From Cupriavidus taiwanensis (GTDB lineage: Bacteria > Pseudomonadota > Gammaproteobacteria > Burkholderiales > Burkholderiaceae), in contig NZ_LT976854.1 in assembly GCF_900249755.1 (NCBI RefSeq), forward strand, positions 1,321,322 through 1,385,321: a stretch of DNA of 64,000 nucleotides. Direction: 5' to 3'. Below are positions 43,708 to 51,897 of this stretch, in pieces. A model generated the notes under the pieces. That model was not told the DNA's origin. It did no database searches and was given only the letters and a program-made list of their open reading frames with translations. Each line of letters begins with the position of its first letter. The stretch's first letter is position 1. Both the position numbers and the translations under genes were made by a program.

Positions 43708-43926
43708 TCAGGCATAGGCCAGTTCACCGGCAGCCGGCACGATGCGCGAGGCGCTGGCGCGGCCCGCGCCGTCGCGTTGCTGGTCCGAGCCCAGGCCGGC
43801 GAAGCGGCCATGGTCCTGCGCGGTGACCAGCACATCCATGGGCAGGCGCGTGGCCAGCAGCGTGGTCACGCCCACACCGACAGCGATCAGGGCCAAGCCA
43901 AGGGCGACGAGAAGAGCGACTTCCAT
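43708..43926 (-). CDS. Small membrane protein under the oxalate-type operator
   Basis: 72 residues. One hydrophobic segment (VALLVALGLALIAVGVGVTTLLAT) is followed by a polar tail RFAGLGSDQQRDGAGRASAS. No family is recognised. GGAG lies about 8 bases before the ATG, and copy B of the shared operator (43996-44013) sits 70 bp upstream on its strand, as for oxlT and oxc. This makes it a probable, uncharacterised member of the oxalate regulon, for example a membrane partner of the antiporter or formate dehydrogenase (inference only). Confidence 0.75.
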   Translation of the reverse strand: MEVALLVALGLALIAVGVGVTTLLATRLPMDVLVTAQDHGRFAGLGSDQQRDGAGRASASRIVPAAGELAYA

Positions 43927-43995
43927 TTGAAAACTCCAGTAGCGTTGTGATCAGGAGTTTTCATTATATGCTGCGCCGCACTATGTGTAAATATC

Positions 43996-44013
43996 CTGTA
44001 TGTAATATATCAG
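43996..44013 (-). promoter_or_regulatory. Shared oxalate-locus operator block, copy B (small membrane protein)
   Basis: CTGTATGTAATATATCAG matches 16 of 18 bases of the oxlT/oxc copies; one change alters the core palindrome (TAATATATCA). It lies in the AT-rich 133-bp gap between the small membrane gene and a LysR gene whose 3' end faces it, so it can only serve the minus-strand small gene. Confidence 0.75.
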
Positions 44014-44059
44014 TAGAGGTTTTGCACTAATCCAACATACAGGCTGCAGGCCCCCGGGG

Positions 44060-44983
44060 TCATGCCGCCGTGGGTTCGCGGCGGCGCATCGGCGGCTCCT
44101 GGTACTCCTGCCCGCGCAAGGCGTCCCAGATCGCGGCCGCGTTGGGCTTGAGCGAGCGGCTCTTGCGCCGCACCAGCATCACGGTCGATGTCACCTGTGG
44201 CCGCAGCGGCCGCATCACGGCGGCCGGATGCATGCCGCCGGCCTGCGCCCGCGACGGCACCACGCCGATGCCCAGTCCCAGCGCCACCATGCCGAACACC
44301 GCGGCAAAATGGCCCAGCAACTGCAGCGAGCCCGCGCGCACGTGGTAGCTGCTGAGCGCCCTTTCGACCGCGGGCTGCATGCCGCATTGCTGGTCCAGCG
44401 TCAGCACGCTGGCATCGCACAAATCCCCCCACCCTACGGTATCGTGCTGGGCCAGCGGGTGCCTGGCGGGCAGCACGGCGTGATAGTCATCGACACACAA
44501 TGGCTCGCAGTACAAGTCATCGCCGGCGCGCGGATCGGTGGCGATGCCGAAATCGACCTCGCCGCTGCGCACGCTCTGCAGCACCGATTCCTGCGAACGG
44601 TCCTTCAGGTGGATGTCGATCGCCGGCCACGCCTGGCGGCACCCGGCAAGCCAGGTCGGCAGCGACATCGAACTCAGCACCGGGTCCGACGCGATCTGCA
44701 CCAGGCCCTGGCAGGGCCGGCTGGCGCTCTGGCTGTCGCGCAAGGTCTGCTCCACTTCCTCGATCAGGTGGCAGATGCGCTGCGACAGGTGCTGGCCCGC
44801 GTCGGTCAGCTCCACCTGGCGCGTGGTGCGGTCGAACAGCCGCTGGTCGATCTCTTCTTCCAGTTCGCGCACGCTGCGGCTGACCGCCGACTGCGTCAGG
44901 CCCAGTTCCACCGCGGCGCGGGTAAAGCTCTTGTGCCGCGCCACGGCGGCAAAGGCCTTCAGTTGCGGCAGCGAGATATTCAT
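44060..44983 (-). CDS. LysR-family transcriptional regulator
   Basis: 307 residues: wHTH about residues 5-63 (LKAFAAVARHKSFTRAAVEL, LTQSAVSRSVRELEEEIDQRL), effector domain about 90-295 with EVDFGIATDPRAG and FGMVALGLGIGVVPSR. GGAG about 8 bases before ATG. It is divergent from a second LysR gene at 45304, with 320 bp between. Its 3' end abuts the small membrane protein gene, whose operator copy B is at its terminator side. Whether it regulates the oxalate genes is unknown. Confidence 0.88.
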   Translation of the reverse strand: MNISLPQLKAFAAVARHKSFTRAAVELGLTQSAVSRSVRELEEEIDQRLFDRTTRQVELTDAGQHLSQRICHLIEEVEQTLRDSQSASRPCQGLVQIASDPVLSSMSLPTWLAGCRQAWPAIDIHLKDRSQESVLQSVRSGEVDFGIATDPRAGDDLYCEPLCVDDYHAVLPARHPLAQHDTVGWGDLCDASVLTLDQQCGMQPAVERALSSYHVRAGSLQLLGHFAAVFGMVALGLGIGVVPSRAQAGGMHPAAVMRPLRPQVTSTVMLVRRKSRSLKPNAAAIWDALRGQEYQEPPMRRREPTAA

Positions 44984-45303
44984 GGCCTGCTCCCCTGCCC
45001 CGCAACTGCACGGCTGAGGCGAGGCCTGTCTTCAGGCACGGCATGGCGCCGGGGGGCAGCCACGGCTGCGTTCGGTCCGGTCACGGTAGTCTCCTTGGTA
45101 TGGTCGTGGCTGTGGGCAGCCATCGTTGTTATGGGCCATCGGGATGGCCAGCGGCTGGCTCCTGCGCTGCCGGAGTGCCGGATTCGGGCGGGACATGGAA
45201 ATCTGACGATTGATGCTACTTGAATCTAAGATCAGCACTGCATAAAGTTTTTTATCGTTTGTATAGCGGATCGTTTATAGGTCGAGCAAGGGATGAAGAT
45301 CGG
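44984..45303. other. Gene-free region between divergent LysR genes
   Basis: 320 bp. The right half (45220-45290) is AT-rich and carries half-sites of the palindrome found at 46241 (separate entry). The left half has no evident motif. Confidence 0.5.
45241..45279 (+). promoter_or_regulatory. Candidate LysR binding region upstream of the 45304 gene
   Basis: CATAAA (45241-45246), ATCGTTTG (about 45253-45261) and ATCGTTTAT (45270-45278) resemble the arms of the perfect palindrome CATAAACGATCGTTTATG at 46241-46258. Repetition of these half-sites directly before the LysR start (25 bp) and after its stop suggests binding by the same LysR protein. Confidence 0.65.
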
Positions 45304-46245
45304 ATGAAGAACGCCACGCTGCGGCAGCTGAAGGTCTTCGAGACCGTTGCCCGCCATATGAGCTTTTCCCGCGCCGCCGAGGAACTGCACCTGACCCAGC
45401 CCGCGGTGTCGACCCAGGTGCGGCAACTGGAGCACCACGTGGGGCTGCCGCTGTTCGAGCAGCTCGGCAAGAAGATCTACCTGACGCCGGCGGGCCATGA
45501 AATGCTGCATTACAGCCGCAGCATCATCCAGCAGTTCCGCGAAGCCGAGGACGCCATGTCGCAACTCAAGGGCATCTCGGGCGGCCGCCTCAATGTCGCG
45601 GTGATCAGCGCTGGCGATTACTTCTTCCCGCGGCTGCTGGCCGAGTTCATGGACCGCCACGAGGGCGTGACGCTGAACCTGGCCGTGCACAACCGCGAGG
45701 AACTGCTGCACCAGCTGGCCGGCAACCTGACCGACCTGGCCGTGATGGTGCGCCCGCCCGAGGGCATGGACACCGTCAACGAGGCCTTTGCCCCGCACCC
45801 CTACGTGATCGTCGCCGCGCCCAGCCACCCGCTGGTGGGCGTGCGCGATATCCCGCTTGCCGAGCTGGCCGACGAAGCCTTTGTCTCGCGCGAGAAGGGC
45901 TCGGACACCTGGAACTCGATGCAGGAAGGCTTTGCCGGCCGGCTGTCGAATATGCGCATCGCGATGGAGATCAAGAGCACCGAGACCATCAAGCAGGCCG
46001 TGATCGCGAATATGGGCATCGCCTTCCTGTCGGCCCATACCGTCGGCCTGGAGCTGCAGGCGGGCAAGCTCGCCGTGCTCGATATCGAAGGCTTCCCGGT
46101 GATGCTCAACTGGTACGTGGTGCACCGCAAGAACAAGCGGCTGCCGCCGGTGGCGCTGGCATTCAAGCAGTTCCTGATGGAGGAAGGCGCCGACCTGATC
46201 CAGGCCATCACCGGCGTGGCAGGGCTGATCCGCCACGATGCATAA
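45304..46245 (+). CDS. LysR-family regulator, CbbR-like
   Basis: 313 residues. HTH (LRQLKVFETVARHMSFSRAA, LHLTQPAVSTQVRQLEHHVG) and an effector domain with NRETLL-type NREELLHQLAGNL, ETIKQAVIANMGIAFLSAHT, close to CbbR, the Calvin-cycle regulator, but no cbb genes are in the window. Oxalate- or C1-linked regulation is conceivable. I chose ATG 45304; the upstream frame is open but lacks homology. A perfect 18-bp palindrome overlaps its stop codon, and AT-rich half-sites lie before its start. Confidence 0.85.
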   Translation: MKNATLRQLKVFETVARHMSFSRAAEELHLTQPAVSTQVRQLEHHVGLPLFEQLGKKIYLTPAGHEMLHYSRSIIQQFREAEDAMSQLKGISGGRLNVAVISAGDYFFPRLLAEFMDRHEGVTLNLAVHNREELLHQLAGNLTDLAVMVRPPEGMDTVNEAFAPHPYVIVAAPSHPLVGVRDIPLAELADEAFVSREKGSDTWNSMQEGFAGRLSNMRIAMEIKSTETIKQAVIANMGIAFLSAHTVGLELQAGKLAVLDIEGFPVMLNWYVVHRKNKRLPPVALAFKQFLMEEGADLIQAITGVAGLIRHDA

Positions 46246-46258
46246 ACGATCGTTTATG
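46241..46258. promoter_or_regulatory. Perfect 18-bp palindrome CATAAACGATCGTTTATG
   Basis: It begins in the last codons of the LysR gene (stop TAA at 46243-46245) and reads identically on both strands. It is 92 bp upstream of the ATG of the next gene and AT-rich sequence follows (TTTAATTATCG). With the half-sites before the LysR gene, this is a likely LysR autoregulatory and target site. Confidence 0.8.
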
Positions 46259-46349
46259 GTTTCGCTATCAAACTTTAATTATCGTAAATCATCCGCCGTC
46301 CCTATGCTTGTCTCAACCCAACCGCCACCGTGCACCGGAGGAGACCAGC

Positions 46350-46655
46350 ATGAACCCCGCCCAGCAGGAAAGCCGCCACGCCGCCATCACCGTCGGTGCC
46401 GACAACCAGCCGATCCCGCGCGAGACCCAGCTCGCGGCCTACAACGCGGCGTTTATCGAACTGGGACTGCGCTTTCGCTGGGACGCCGCCATGTATGAAT
46501 GGCTGTGCGGCATCGAATGCGAAAAGGGGCGCGTGGCCCGCTACATCGAGGAACACCACCCTCACCTGCTGGCCGCCTACGACGCCGCCTTCCTCAGCGG
46601 GCTGATCTTCGAGAAAAAGAACGAGTACCTGCGCGCGGTCGGCCACCTCAACTGA
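46350..46655 (+). CDS. Conserved hypothetical protein
   Basis: 101 residues; soluble, charged, no signal peptide. Contains IPRETQLAAYNAAFIELGLRF and HHPHLLAAYDAAFLSGLIFEKK with a His pair. I do not recognise a family. GGAGGAG lies 8-9 bases before ATG, and the gene is a probable target of the LysR protein upstream, since the palindrome at 46241 lies in its promoter. It is followed by a strong bidirectional terminator. Confidence 0.65.
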   Translation: MNPAQQESRHAAITVGADNQPIPRETQLAAYNAAFIELGLRFRWDAAMYEWLCGIECEKGRVARYIEEHHPHLLAAYDAAFLSGLIFEKKNEYLRAVGHLN

Positions 46656-46673
46656 GCGGGCCCGATCGGTTCA

Positions 46674-46708
46674 CGGCGAGGCGCGCTAGCGCGGCCTCGC
46701 CGTTTTTT
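46674..46708. terminator. Bidirectional intrinsic terminator
   Basis: CGGCGAGGC (46674-46682) pairs with GCCTCGCCG (46694-46702) around GCGCTAGCGC, itself a palindrome, then TTTTTTG. It ends the 46350 gene and lies just before the end of the convergent DUF2269 gene. Confidence 0.8.
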
Positions 46709-46710
46709 GT

Positions 46711-47169
46711 TCAACTGACCTTGGCCACCATCAGGTAGAAAATGGCCAGGAACGAGAACAGCGCCGGAAAGCCCAGCCCGAACCACCACCAGAACAGGCG
46801 CCAGTAAGCGCGCGGCAACTGAGGGCCGGTGCACTCCAGCGCCACGTCGCGCATGCGCTTCTGCAGCCAGACCACCGGCAGCCAGCAGGCAATGGCGATG
46901 GCGTAAAGCACCACCGACCACTTCAGCCACGGCACCGACCACGAGAACCCGGCCATCTTCACCAGCGCATAGCCGGTCAGCGGCTGCAGGATGGCGGTGG
47001 AGGCGGTGAAGATCCAGTCGGCGATCACCACCATGCGCGCGGTCGCGGCGACGGTGCGGACATTGCGCGTCAGCGTCGCGCCGACCAGGTAGAAGGCGCT
47101 GCCCACGCCGGTGCCGAACAGGAAGGTGGCCGACATGATGTGCAGCCATTTCAGCGTGACGTAGTCCAT
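46711..47169 (-). CDS. DUF2269-family membrane protein
   Basis: 152 residues, four membrane segments: WLHIMSATFLFGTGVGSAFYL, MVVIADWIFTASTAILQPLTGYAL, WSVVLYAIAIACWLPVVWL and FWWWFGLGFPALFSFLAIFYLMV. It matches the DUF2269 family. The start overlaps the end of the SDR gene by 19 bp, so the two are cotranscribed. Function unknown; members are found with oxidoreductases. Confidence 0.82.
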   Translation of the reverse strand: MDYVTLKWLHIMSATFLFGTGVGSAFYLVGATLTRNVRTVAATARMVVIADWIFTASTAILQPLTGYALVKMAGFSWSVPWLKWSVVLYAIAIACWLPVVWLQKRMRDVALECTGPQLPRAYWRLFWWWFGLGFPALFSFLAIFYLMVAKVS

Positions 47170-48482
47170 GCCCGTTCCTCGGTCAGGTGCAGCCACCACA
47201 GCACGGCCAGCATCGGCACGTTCTTGCTGAGCGGGCCATAGGGATGCAGCCAGAATTCCGGCAGGCGCACGCTGATGATGGCGGTATAGCCCAGGATCAG
47301 CGCGATCTGCGCCAGCCACAGCCAGCGCGGGCGCCGCGGCAGCACGCACAGCACGCCGAACACCAGGTCGAGCAGCGCCGCGCCATAGAGCGCCAGCGGC
47401 TGCAGCGCCGGCGGCACGCCCGCGCGCGCAAGCAGCGCATAGCTGTCGGCCACCGGGTACAGCCCCAGCGACACCGCGGCGGTGACGATCCACACGAACG
47501 CCACGCTCCAGCGCAACAGCGGATGGATCCAGCGCTGCAGCGCCTGCGCGCGCAACGCGCTGCGCAGCCCCGGGGGGATGAATGCGGTGACGGCCAGCGG
47601 CGGCCGCCCGAGCACGCGCGCGAGCCCGGACGGATCGGCCACGTTGCCCTGCTCCAGCATGGTCAGCGCATCGCGCCCTAGCACGCCGCCGCTGGCGCGT
47701 TCGGCCAGCGGCATCACCGCCCGGGCCAGCGCGCGCGGCAGCGGCAACAGCCAGGCCTTGCCGCGCAAACCCAGGCCATGGCGCAGCGCATCCAGGTAGC
47801 CGGCCAGCGGCATCGGCGCCGGCCCCACCAGCGCCAGCCGGCCGCAACGCCATGGCGCTTCGCCGCCCCATTGCGCCAGCAAGGCCACGATGGCCTGCGC
47901 CACATCGTCGACATGGACCGGCTGCACCGGCTGCCTGCCGCCGCCGGGCAGTGCCAGGCAGGGCAGCGTCGCCAGCGCGCAGAACAGCTGCGCGCTGGTG
48001 CCGTCTGCGCCGAAGACCAGCGACGGCTGCAGCACGGCGGCGTCGATGCCAAGCCCGAGCAGGTGCTGGTCGGCGCTGCGCTTGCTGCGATGGAAGTCGG
48101 TCAGCGCGTGTTCGTCGGCACCCAGCGCCGACATCTGCACCACCAGCCGCACCCCCTGCCGCTGGCAGGCATCGAACAGCGCCTGCGGCGCGGCGCGGTG
48201 CAGCACGTCGAAGCGCTGCGTGGCGGTCTCGCGAAAAATGCCGACCAGGTTGACCACCGCGTCGACGTCCGCCAGCAGCGGCGCCCAGTCCGCGGCCGCC
48301 GTCATCCGCGCGAAATCGACGGCACGAAATTCGCTTGCCGTGCTGGCATGGCCGCGCTGCGGCGCTTCGGGTGCATCGTGCGCAGGCACGCGCCGCACAC
48401 CCGCTATCACATGGAATCCTCCAGCCAGCATGGCGGCGCAGGCGTGCCGGCCGATAAAGCCGCTGGCGCCGAGCACGAGCAC
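47151..48482 (-). CDS. NAD(P)-binding SDR-like domain fused to a DoxX-like membrane domain
   Basis: 443 residues. N-terminal Rossmann (LVLGASGFIGRHACA) with an atypical SDR core (VVNLVGIF, VVQMSALGAD) fits the NmrA/YwnB-like group. The C-terminal part (about 330-443) has four membrane segments (FVWIVTAAVSLGLYPVAD, LALYGAALLDLVFGVLCVL) of DoxX/DUF4149 type. No ATG fits the start: GTG at 48482 gives the standard N-terminus but has no ribosome binding site, and it is only 3 bp from the divergent DUF2938 start, so the true start is uncertain. Shares a transcript with the DUF2269 gene. Confidence 0.75.
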   Translation of the reverse strand: MLVLGASGFIGRHACAAMLAGGFHVIAGVRRVPAHDAPEAPQRGHASTASEFRAVDFARMTAAADWAPLLADVDAVVNLVGIFRETATQRFDVLHRAAPQALFDACQRQGVRLVVQMSALGADEHALTDFHRSKRSADQHLLGLGIDAAVLQPSLVFGADGTSAQLFCALATLPCLALPGGGRQPVQPVHVDDVAQAIVALLAQWGGEAPWRCGRLALVGPAPMPLAGYLDALRHGLGLRGKAWLLPLPRALARAVMPLAERASGGVLGRDALTMLEQGNVADPSGLARVLGRPPLAVTAFIPPGLRSALRAQALQRWIHPLLRWSVAFVWIVTAAVSLGLYPVADSYALLARAGVPPALQPLALYGAALLDLVFGVLCVLPRRPRWLWLAQIALILGYTAIISVRLPEFWLHPYGPLSKNVPMLAVLWWLHLTEERAWTTSR

Positions 48483-48485
48483 GCG

Positions 48486-48986
48486 GTGGATGTGGCGGTG
48501 GTGCTGCGCCGCGCCGTGATCTCCGGCACCTGCGCCAGCCTGTTGTCCACCGGCATGCTCGCCTGCGGCGGCAGCGTCGACTGCGGCAGCGCCTTCGCGC
48601 CGGTCAATGCGGTCAGCCACTGGGTCTGGGGCGAACGGGCGGTGCATACCAACCGGCCGTCGGTGCGGCATACCGTGCTGGGCTACGTCATCCATCATGC
48701 GATGTCGGTATTCTGGGCGGCGTTCTACGAAGGCGCCATGGCCTTCGGCAACAGGCATGGCGCCGTCTGTCCCGCCGCGCGCCCCGCCGCCCCGGCGCGC
48801 GTGCTGGGCGGGCTGGCGGTAGCCGGCATTGCGTGCTTCGTCGACCTGAAGTGCACCCCCCATCGCCTTACACCTGGCTTCGAGCGCCGGCTGTCGCCCG
48901 GCATGCTGGCGCTGGTCTACGTGGCCTTCGGGCTGGCGCTGCCGCTGGGAGCGATGCTGTTGCGGCGCGCGGGAAGGCCCACCTGA
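48486..48986 (+). CDS. DUF2938-type small membrane protein
   Basis: 166 residues: ISGTCASLLSTGMLACG, GSAFAPVNAVSHWVWGE and HTVLGYVIHHAMSVFWAAFYE match the DUF2938-type core with four hydrophobic segments. A GTG start at 48486 lies 3 bp from the minus-strand SDR start. An ATG at 48411 in the same frame would give an N-terminal extension of 25 residues overlapping the SDR gene. Function unknown. Confidence 0.7.
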   Translation: MDVAVVLRRAVISGTCASLLSTGMLACGGSVDCGSAFAPVNAVSHWVWGERAVHTNRPSVRHTVLGYVIHHAMSVFWAAFYEGAMAFGNRHGAVCPAARPAAPARVLGGLAVAGIACFVDLKCTPHRLTPGFERRLSPGMLALVYVAFGLALPLGAMLLRRAGRPT

Positions 48987-49270
48987 GTCCGCCCCGCGTC
49001 CTCCGCTCCTGCCCGTCCTGCTGCACGCAGCGCCAGTAATTTTCACACGGCTCTCCCGCTTTTTACCGTATCCGCCGCGCCGGGCGGCCCTTCGCGTTGC
49101 CCCCGGCAACGCGCCACACCAGCCGTGCAAGCTCCACGCCACCGCGCACCCGCAGGCCAGTTCTCGGGCGGGCATGATCGTTGCGGCGGCGAGCGCCCGG
49201 CCCGGGCCGCCGTTCCTCCACCCACCTGAGCATCGGCGCGCCCCCGCCCACCCCAACCGGAGAGACCACC

Positions 49271-50170
49271 ATGTTCATGCACAACAAGCGACTGCAGTAC
49301 ACCGTGCGCGTTTCGCGTCCCGACCCCGGCCTGGCCAATCTGCTGCTGGAGCAGTTTGGCGGCCCGCAGGGCGAACTGGCCGCGGCCTGCCGCTACTTCA
49401 CGCAGGCCCTGGCCGAGGAAGACCCCGGCCGCAAGGACATGCTGCTCGATATCGCCACGGAGGAGCTGAGCCACCTGGAGGTGATCGGCTCGATCATCGC
49501 CATGCTCAACCGCGGCGCCAAGGGTGAACTGGCGGAAGGGCTGGACCAGCAGGCCGAGCTCTACCGCTCGCTGCAAGGCGCCGGCAACGACAGCCACGTG
49601 ACCCAGGTGCTGTTCGGCGGCGGGCCGGCGCTGGTCAACTCGGCCGGCGTGCCGTGGACCGCGGCCTATGTCGACACCATCGGCGAGCCCACCGCCGACC
49701 TGCGCTCCAACATTGCCGCCGAGGCGCGCGCCAAGATCATCTACGAGCGGCTGATGAACGTGACCGACGACCCCAGCGTGCAGGAGGCGCTGGGTTTCCT
49801 GATGACGCGCGAGATCTCGCACCAGAAGTCGTTCGAGAAGGCGCTGTACTCGATCACGCCCAACTTCCCGCCGGGCAAGACGCCGGGCGACCCGCAGTTC
49901 GCCAACGTCTATTTCAAGATGTCGCAGGGCGAGGCCATGCGCGGGCCCTGGAATGCGGACCGCAATTTTGTTTTTGTCGAGACCCCGACGCCCGCGGTCG
50001 ACGGCGGCGACGGCACCGCGCAGGTGGACCTGCCCGCCGAGCAGCAGGGCACGCTGGAAGCCTTTGCCATGCGCGGCGCCTCCGATCCGCAGAGCGATCC
50101 GCTGACCGGCGCCGAGCTGGGTTCAGGCCAAGCCGAGGCGGATGACCCGCAGCAGCGCCCGCAGCGCTGA
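49271..50170 (+). CDS. Manganese catalase
   Basis: 299 residues, non-haem dimanganese catalase. Ligands as in the Lactobacillus enzyme: E35 (GELAAACRYF), E65 and H68 in TEELSHLE, E151 (AEARAKIIYER) and H184 (EISHQKSF). It removes hydrogen peroxide in the cytoplasm. Preceded by GGAGAG 8 bases before ATG. Convergent with mntH 23 bp downstream, so manganese uptake and a Mn-dependent catalase are side by side. The C-terminal 50 residues are acidic and Gln-rich. Confidence 0.92.
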   Translation: MFMHNKRLQYTVRVSRPDPGLANLLLEQFGGPQGELAAACRYFTQALAEEDPGRKDMLLDIATEELSHLEVIGSIIAMLNRGAKGELAEGLDQQAELYRSLQGAGNDSHVTQVLFGGGPALVNSAGVPWTAAYVDTIGEPTADLRSNIAAEARAKIIYERLMNVTDDPSVQEALGFLMTREISHQKSFEKALYSITPNFPPGKTPGDPQFANVYFKMSQGEAMRGPWNADRNFVFVETPTPAVDGGDGTAQVDLPAEQQGTLEAFAMRGASDPQSDPLTGAELGSGQAEADDPQQRPQR

Positions 50171-50193
50171 CTCGCACGCGGGCCAGCCGCCCG

Positions 50194-51474
50194 CTACGGC
50201 CGCCAGGCCGTCAGCGTCATCGTCACCATGGCCACGTTCATGGCGACGATGATGCCGACGGCCAGCGTGGCCAGCACGAACACCGTGCGCGAGTTGGCGT
50301 AGCGGCCCATCAGCCTGCGGTCGCTGGTAAAGCGCAGCAGCGGGATCGCCGCGAACGGCAACTGCAGGCTCAGGATGACCTGGCTGACCAGCAGCAGCTG
50401 CGCCATGCCGCGCTCGGCGAAGAGGATGGCCACCACCAGCGCGGGCACGATCGCCACGCAGCGCGTCAGCAGCCGGCGCGCCCACGGCGGCAGCCGGGTG
50501 CGGATAAAGCCTTCCATCACCACCTGCCCCGCGAGCGTGGCGGTCACGGCCGAGCACTGCCCCGACGCCAGCAGCGCGACGCCGAACACCACGCTGGCCC
50601 AGGTGGCGCCGGTGAGCGGACTGAGCAGGTGATAGGCGTCCTGGATTTCCGCGACATCGGTACGGCCGGCCGCATGGAACACGCCCGCGGCGGTCACCAG
50701 GATCGCACTGTTGATGACAAAGGCCACCGCCAGCGCCGTGATCGTATCGAAGGCGATATAGCGCAGCGCGCGCTCGGTGCCCTGCCGGTCCGCATGCGGC
50801 AGCCGCGTCTTGACCACGGCGGAGTGCAGGTACAGGTTGTGCGGCATCACCGTGGCGCCGATGATGCCGGTGGCGATATACAGCGCCCCGGCATCGCCCA
50901 GCACTGCCATGCGCGGCACCAGGCCCGCCGCCAGGTCGGGCCACGCCGGCTGCGCCAGCGCGATCATCAGCATGAAGCAGCCCAGCACCAGCACCACCAT
51001 GCTGATGACAAAGACCTCCAGCCGCCGGTAGCCGCGCTGCTGCAGCACCAGCACCAGCAGCACGTCGAGCACCGTCAGCGCCACGCCCCAGGGCAGCGGC
51101 AGCCCGAACAGCAGGTTCAGCGCGATCGCGGTGCCGATCACCTCGGCCAGGTCGGCGGCGCAGATCGCCACCTCGCACAGCACCCATTGCGACCACGCCG
51201 ACAGCGGCGACGCGTGCCGGCGGCACGTCTGCGCCAGGTCCAGCCCGCTGACCAGCCCCAGCCGGCTGGCCATGACCTGCAGCAGCATGGCCATGGCGCT
51301 GGCCATCGCCACCACCCACAGCAGGCGATAGCCGTAGGCCGAGCCGCCGGCCAGATCGGTGGCCCAGTTGCCCGGGTCCATGTAGCCGACCGCGACCAGG
51401 TAGCCGGGTCCGGCAAAGCGCGCGAAGTCGCGCCACGCGTAGGCCGGCGGCGCGGCGGCCAGTTCTGGCGGCAT
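50194..51474 (-). CDS. mntH: MntH, Nramp-family Mn2+/H+ symporter
   Basis: 426 residues, about eleven membrane helices. Motifs GYMDPGNWATD (metal-binding Asp-Pro-Gly-Asn) and ATVMPHNLYLHSA, with the MPHN signature, are those of Nramp transporters. It imports Mn2+, and perhaps Fe2+, driven by protons. It follows a 41-residue small protein gene by 19 bp and ends 23 bp from the catalase stop. No Mn-responsive MntR operator was identified. Confidence 0.9.
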   Translation of the reverse strand: MPPELAAAPPAYAWRDFARFAGPGYLVAVGYMDPGNWATDLAGGSAYGYRLLWVVAMASAMAMLLQVMASRLGLVSGLDLAQTCRRHASPLSAWSQWVLCEVAICAADLAEVIGTAIALNLLFGLPLPWGVALTVLDVLLVLVLQQRGYRRLEVFVISMVVLVLGCFMLMIALAQPAWPDLAAGLVPRMAVLGDAGALYIATGIIGATVMPHNLYLHSAVVKTRLPHADRQGTERALRYIAFDTITALAVAFVINSAILVTAAGVFHAAGRTDVAEIQDAYHLLSPLTGATWASVVFGVALLASGQCSAVTATLAGQVVMEGFIRTRLPPWARRLLTRCVAIVPALVVAILFAERGMAQLLLVSQVILSLQLPFAAIPLLRFTSDRRLMGRYANSRTVFVLATLAVGIIVAMNVAMVTMTLTAWRP

Positions 51475-51493
51475 CAGCGCACGCCCCGCACCG

Positions 51494-51619
51494 CTATACC
51501 GCTGGCGGCAGCAGCCGCGCCAGCATGGATGCGGCGCCCGCGGCGACGATAAACAGGCCCAGTGCCATGCGCACGGGATGGCAGCGCCAGCGCCGCCAGA
51601 ACCAGCCGTCTCGCTCCAT
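51494..51619 (-). CDS. Small single-segment membrane protein upstream of mntH
   Basis: 41 residues: basic N-terminus MERDGWFWRRWRC, then hydrophobic VRMALGLFIVAAGAASMLARLL. AGGAG stands 8 bases before the ATG at 51619 (another in-frame ATG 6 bases upstream is too close to it). It lies 19 bp before mntH on the same strand, so the two are probably cotranscribed. Unrecognised; a helper for Mn transport is an inference from position. Confidence 0.6.
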   Translation of the reverse strand: MERDGWFWRRWRCHPVRMALGLFIVAAGAASMLARLLPPAV

Positions 51620-51897
51620 CGCCATTCTCCTGACGGGCCGGACCACCGCGGTGCCGGCAGACTTGCCGCAGCGCAAGGATCGTTCCCGCGCGGCAAAGGC
51701 AGCCGCGCGCTCGCTGCGGCGCACGCGGTGCGCGGCGTGGTAATTCCGGCGCTGCGGCGGGCGTACCGGCTTGCAAGCTTTACGCGCGACCGCGCCGTGC
51801 TGCCGTGTGCGCGGGAATCGTCGTAACATACCGCTCCCAGCCCGTAGCTCGAACCCGCCGGCGGCAGCCGGACGCACACCCGCCCCACGCCCGCTCC

